Below are positions 6,049 through 8,929 of a DNA stretch of 8,929 nt, in pieces. The translations under genes were made by a program, and so were the position numbers. The stretch is from assembly GCA_021734005.1 (NCBI GenBank), contig JAIPJV010000065.1, positions 1-8,929 on the forward strand. Reading direction: 5' to 3'. Each line of letters starts with the position of its first letter. Position 1 is the first letter of the stretch. Below the pieces are notes generated by a model. That model was not told where the DNA came from, did not search any database, and was given only the letters and a program-made list of their open reading frames with translations. Source of the DNA: Fidelibacterota bacterium. Lineage in GTDB: Bacteria; Fidelibacterota; UBA2242; JAFGTP01.

Positions 6049-7338
6049 TTACAAACTACCTAGATGATATTTGAGATTAACTTCGGCGATTTTAGCGTCA
6101 TATTTTGTTGAGATCAGGTTACTACGGGCTTGAGTTAGATTTGCCTGAGCATCAAGGACTTCCAGCATGGTCGCACTATTCAAACGATACATTTCCTGAG
6201 CAGACCGCAGGTCTTCCTGAGCCGACTCCAGATTGAACTGATTAATCTCTAACATTTTATTATAAGTATTTAAATTTTCGATAAGATCTTTAATATTTTG
6301 CGTAATCTCCAGCTTTTTACCTTTTATCCTGGAATTATATTTTTCATAATCGATTTTGGACTGCTGGATTCTGGTCTTTGTGCTAAAGCCCTGAAAAATG
6401 GGAACACTCAAATTCAAACCGATTGAAGTATTCCAGAATTTATCAAAATCAGAATAGATTCTGTCAGCCTGACTGCCACCTTTAGAATAGCTCAAATTTG
6501 TTGACAGATTAGGCAGAAGATTGCTTTGAGCCATTGCGTACTGGAGTTGAGCATTTTTCTTCTGAAATTCCAAAGAACGCAGTTCAATATTATTTTCCAT
6601 TGCTGTTTGCAGAGCAGGTTCTTTTTGATAGGATTGTGGACTTTCATAGTCCTTTTCCTGGACAGAAAACTCCTTATCTTCATATCCCAGTAGAGTGGAC
6701 AGCTCATTTTTCAGAGCCTTGATCTGGCGTTCCTGCTGGATAATGTTCAGCTCATCATTACCTTTTTGAACTTTGGCCTTTAGAAAATCTTTTTTGGCTA
6801 CCTGCCCCAATTCATACATTTCTTTAGTTTTCAGAAGCTGTTGCTGACTGGTTTTCAGGGAAGTCTGGTAAACTTCCAGCAATTTTTTGGCTTTGAGAAT
6901 ACTGTAATACTGCTGAGTAACATAGGCTGTCAGATTTTGTTTAACCTGGCGCTTTGAAACCAGGGCGGTCTTGTAATTATTCTTAGCGAGTTCAATTTGA
7001 TTCCACCAGCCACCACCGTCATAGAGGGTCTGGTCATAACGCACGCCAAAGCCATAGGAGTTACTGGAGGTTTCCGGTTGAATCTGTTTGACACCACCAA
7101 CATAAAACTCTCTTTCTCCCTGATTGTTATGGCTCCAATTCAAACCTGTAGAAATACTTGGTAAAATTCCACTGTAAGAGCCTTTGATTCCATACTTTGC
7201 CGATTTCACATCAAGGCTGGCCATTGTAACATCGGGATTATTCTTCATGGCAATCTCAATACATTCCTGCAGAGAAAGCTCCTTCTGAGCAAACACTACA
7301 TTGACTATTAATAGGGTAAAGATAAGAAATTTGCGCAT
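6049..7338 (-). CDS. TolC-family outer-membrane efflux protein
   Basis: This is the outer-membrane/periplasmic duct of a tripartite exporter, expected to trimerise. The 429 residues match the usual OEP family length. A signal peptide covers about 1-17 (cleavage plausible after VVFA), followed by the family's opening motif LSLQECIEIAMKNNPDV (21-37). Two structural repeats can be seen: about 21-220, and 243-425 beginning LQTAMENNIELRSLEFQKKN. Each has a strand region (LPSISTGLNWSH; LPNLSTNLSYS) and long Gln/Lys/Glu-rich helices. The hairpin motif recurs as EMYELGQVAKKDFLKAKVQ (173-191) and EMYRLNSATMLEVLDAQANL (382-401). There is no N-terminal lipobox cysteine. The ATG at 7338 has AGAGG five bases upstream. 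The adaptor gene follows after 14 nt, which pairs the two functionally. The substrate cannot be read from the sequence. Confidence 0.95.
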   Translation of the reverse strand: MRKFLIFTLLIVNVVFAQKELSLQECIEIAMKNNPDVTMASLDVKSAKYGIKGSYSGILPSISTGLNWSHNNQGEREFYVGGVKQIQPETSSNSYGFGVRYDQTLYDGGGWWNQIELAKNNYKTALVSKRQVKQNLTAYVTQQYYSILKAKKLLEVYQTSLKTSQQQLLKTKEMYELGQVAKKDFLKAKVQKGNDELNIIQQERQIKALKNELSTLLGYEDKEFSVQEKDYESPQSYQKEPALQTAMENNIELRSLEFQKKNAQLQYAMAQSNLLPNLSTNLSYSKGGSQADRIYSDFDKFWNTSIGLNLSVPIFQGFSTKTRIQQSKIDYEKYNSRIKGKKLEITQNIKDLIENLNTYNKMLEINQFNLESAQEDLRSAQEMYRLNSATMLEVLDAQANLTQARSNLISTKYDAKIAEVNLKYHLGSL

Positions 7339-7359
7339 AATTTCCTCTGTGATTATAGA

Positions 7360-8061
7360 TTAAAAAGGACTTAAGCCACCTGCTGCACTGGCACCCAAAA
7401 TATAGATTATCCAGATAGCAAAGCTAACTTTTAAAGATCGGGATTGTTTGGTTTTGTAAAGAATCCCCAGACCAATTCCCAGGAGCACTACCTTCCAGAC
7501 AGCAAAAATATCAACATGCATGGCTACCCGAAACAAAAAACTATCACTTTTTGGGATAATGGTCGCTAATCCAGTGTAAACTTCCATCGAATTTTTCGAT
7601 ACAATGAGAGGCGTCTTGACCGCCGATGCCAGAATATTTATCAAATATACATAGGAGGTCATTCCTAAAACTGGTAAAAATTTGCGCTCTCCACTCAAGA
7701 AAAAATTCCCGGCCATCCACATAACTGCTGCTATAACTGCTATCATGATAAGATTTGATATTGGCGGCATAACATAACGGAAGACAGGATTTTGGTTTTC
7801 TATATTTTCCAGGGCTTGTTCTTTTTGAGTTTCGTTGAGTCTTTCACTTTTCTGGATTCTGTCTTTGGCCATTTCAGTGCTAACAGGAGCAATGTAGGGA
7901 ATTGTGATCCAGGTCACAATAGTTATCAATAAAATAGGAATAACCACATCCCACCAATGGGTCTTTTGTGAAATGGACTTAAAAGTCTTTGAGGGTTCCC
8001 AAAATATTGATATAATTTTACTTAACAAACCAACTTCCTTTACTTCATTTAAAGTATTCAT
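7360..8061 (-). CDS. Yip1-family multi-pass membrane protein
   Basis: This 233-residue inner-membrane protein has the layout of bacterial Yip1-domain proteins. The N-terminus is short and cytoplasmic, with the typical P-x-x-TF motif (FWEPSKTFKSI, residues 20-30). About five hydrophobic segments follow, near 38-56, 98-123, 129-150, 185-202 and 210-228. The first loop (about 60-95) is highly charged and probably helical. The ATG at 8061 is preceded by AAGGA at a spacing of 7 nt. The TolC gene begins 21 nt after its stop, so the two are probably co-transcribed. Known: in Bacillus subtilis the Yip1 protein YknW works with the adaptor YknX, ATPase YknY and permease YknZ. Inferred: this protein could play the same assembly or modulation role for the exporter encoded downstream. 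The family call rests on pattern recognition; the role is a hypothesis. Confidence 0.75.
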   Translation of the reverse strand: MNTLNEVKEVGLLSKIISIFWEPSKTFKSISQKTHWWDVVIPILLITIVTWITIPYIAPVSTEMAKDRIQKSERLNETQKEQALENIENQNPVFRYVMPPISNLIMIAVIAAVMWMAGNFFLSGERKFLPVLGMTSYVYLINILASAVKTPLIVSKNSMEVYTGLATIIPKSDSFLFRVAMHVDIFAVWKVVLLGIGLGILYKTKQSRSLKVSFAIWIIYILGASAAGGLSPF

Positions 8062-8109
8062 CTTTTCTTCCTTCTCTTTTGATTAAATCCAATTCAAAAA
8101 GTTGTCATG

Positions 8110-8929
8110 TTATTTAAATTTTTTCGATATTTCTTGCTCAAATTGATTCGAATTGTTTTCCATGTATTGATAAGCAGCTTCATATTCGTTGGGTATCTCT
8201 CCATCCAGGATAGCATCTTCAATTTTATTTTTAATGAATCCAACAGCAGGGCCAGGTTCCAGGTCAAAATAGTCCATGATCTCATCGCCTCTGACCGGTG
8301 ATTGAAATTTGCGCAATTTATCCCTTTCACGAACTTCTGCTATAAATTCCTCGACTCTCTTAAAATTATTCAAATAGCGTTCTACACGGTCAGGATTGGA
8401 CGAAGTAATATCAGCCCGGCATAAAGTCATAAGATCTTCCAGGTCATCCTCTACTTCGACAAGTAATCTTCGAACAGCACTGTCGGTGACCGTATCTTTG
8501 GCCAGGGCGATAGGCCGCAAATGCAATCTGGTCAATTTCATGGCATAATCCCGCACCTTATTAGGCAATTTTAATTGGCGGGTCAGCCTTTTTATCATCT
8601 TGGGTCCGAGTAGTTCATGCCCATAAAATGTCCAGCCTTTACCTTCTTTGAATTCTTTGGTTTGCGGTTTGGCAATATCATGCACCAGAGCAGTGAATCT
8701 TAATTTAAAATCCCGGGTTTCTTCAGCAATATTATCGAGAACCTGCATTGTATGATAATAGACATCTTTATGGTGATATTCACCTTTCTGATCTACACCT
8801 TTCAAATTTTCAATATCTGGCAAAATAATAGACAATAGTCCACTTTTGTCCAGTAATTTGAATCCATGGGAAGGTTTTCTTCTGGCAGTTATGATTTTGA
8901 CCAATTCTTCAGTTATTCTTTCCTGTGAT
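8110..8929 (-). CDS. cca: CCA tRNA nucleotidyltransferase, C-terminal part (5' end outside window)
   Basis: This is the carboxy-terminal 272 residues of a tRNA CCA-adding enzyme (poly(A) polymerase/tRNA nucleotidyltransferase family), which builds or repairs the 3' CCA end of tRNAs in the cytoplasm. The frame is open to the window edge, so the catalytic head with the nucleotidyltransferase DxD motif is not visible. Visible residues begin with the family's RNA-binding linker (SQERITEELVKI, then PSHGFKLLDKSGLL). An HD-type phosphohydrolase domain follows, with H53/H59, the HD pair at 83-84 (ALVHDIAKP) and H104. The C-terminal region has VTDSAVRRLL, LMTLCRADITS and ILDGEIPNEYEAAY, which I recall from Bacteroidota/FCB-type enzymes. 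A TTG at 8904 could be mistaken for a start, but homology continues upstream of it. It ends 48 nt before the Yip1 gene and is probably a housekeeping neighbour rather than an exporter component. Confidence 0.9.
   Translation of the reverse strand, partial: SQERITEELVKIITARRKPSHGFKLLDKSGLLSIILPDIENLKGVDQKGEYHHKDVYYHTMQVLDNIAEETRDFKLRFTALVHDIAKPQTKEFKEGKGWTFYGHELLGPKMIKRLTRQLKLPNKVRDYAMKLTRLHLRPIALAKDTVTDSAVRRLLVEVEDDLEDLMTLCRADITSSNPDRVERYLNNFKRVEEFIAEVRERDKLRKFQSPVRGDEIMDYFDLEPGPAVGFIKNKIEDAILDGEIPNEYEAAYQYMENNSNQFEQEISKKFK

Larger units (their letters stand above)
1..8061 (-). other. Putative exporter operon (Yip1, TolC, adaptor, two barrels, ATPase, two permeases)
   Basis: Eight same-strand genes are separated by 21 nt, 14 nt, an 11-bp overlap, 12 nt, 0 nt, 2 nt and 33 nt. 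No gap is large enough for an obvious independent promoter or terminator, and the encoded parts fit one trans-envelope ABC exporter. The operon may extend further left, since the last permease is cut by the window. The 48-nt gap to the CCA enzyme (8062-8109) also shows no terminator hairpin, so read-through from that gene is possible. Operon structure is inferred from spacing and function, not from transcript data. Confidence 0.75.

Noticed and set aside
8082..8108. Possible promoter for the exporter operon: ATGACA and TTTAAT on the minus strand between the CCA enzyme and Yip1 genes.
   Set aside because: The spacer is only 15 nt, the boxes are imperfect and the region is AT-rich, so a chance match is likely. 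It is still the only intergenic place in the window with any promoter-like sequence.
8110..8904. A short complete HD-domain protein starting at TTG 8904.
   Set aside because: The frame stays open to the window edge and the residues before the TTG (SQERITEE) fit the CCA enzyme linker, so this is the tail of a longer gene.

Overview
All genes in this window lie on the minus strand, so they read from high to low coordinates. The layout is compact: eight coding regions, two of them cut by the window edges, with gaps or overlaps of at most 48 nt. The DNA is AT-leaning. The organism is a diderm bacterium, because a TolC-family outer-membrane protein and a periplasmic adaptor are encoded. The CCA-adding enzyme fragment at the right edge resembles the Bacteroidota/FCB-type enzyme as I remember it. 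Nearly every gene has a good Shine-Dalgarno sequence, which is less typical of Bacteroidota proper. A related FCB-like lineage (for example Marinimicrobia, Cloacimonadota, KSB1 or Calditrichota) is therefore my guess, at low confidence.

Layout in transcription order: (1) 8929-8110, C-terminal part of a CCA tRNA nucleotidyltransferase with an HD domain; (2) 8061-7360, Yip1-family membrane protein; (3) 7338-6049, TolC-family outer-membrane efflux protein; (4) 6034-4805, MacA/HlyD-type periplasmic adaptor; (5) 4815-3826 and (6) 3813-3100, two paralogous exported proteins of unknown family, probably outer-membrane beta-barrels; (7) 3099-2410, MacB/LolD-class ABC ATPase; (8) 2407-1175, a MacB/FtsX-type permease; (9) 1141-1, a second, different permease of the same class whose last few dozen residues lie outside the window.

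Genes 2-9 look like one operon for a trans-envelope ABC exporter. The ATPase and two non-identical permeases would form the inner-membrane engine (separate ATPase plus permease pair, as in LolCDE, rather than the fused MacB chain). The adaptor keeps the R-L-S hairpin-tip motif used to dock on TolC, and the TolC homologue supplies the outer-membrane duct. Two parts are not explained by the textbook MacAB-TolC pump: the Yip1 protein, which recalls YknW of the Bacillus YknWXYZ transporter, and the pair of barrel-like paralogues inserted between adaptor and ATPase. These are the most interesting content here. No RNA genes, mobile elements, CRISPR arrays or convincing terminators were seen.
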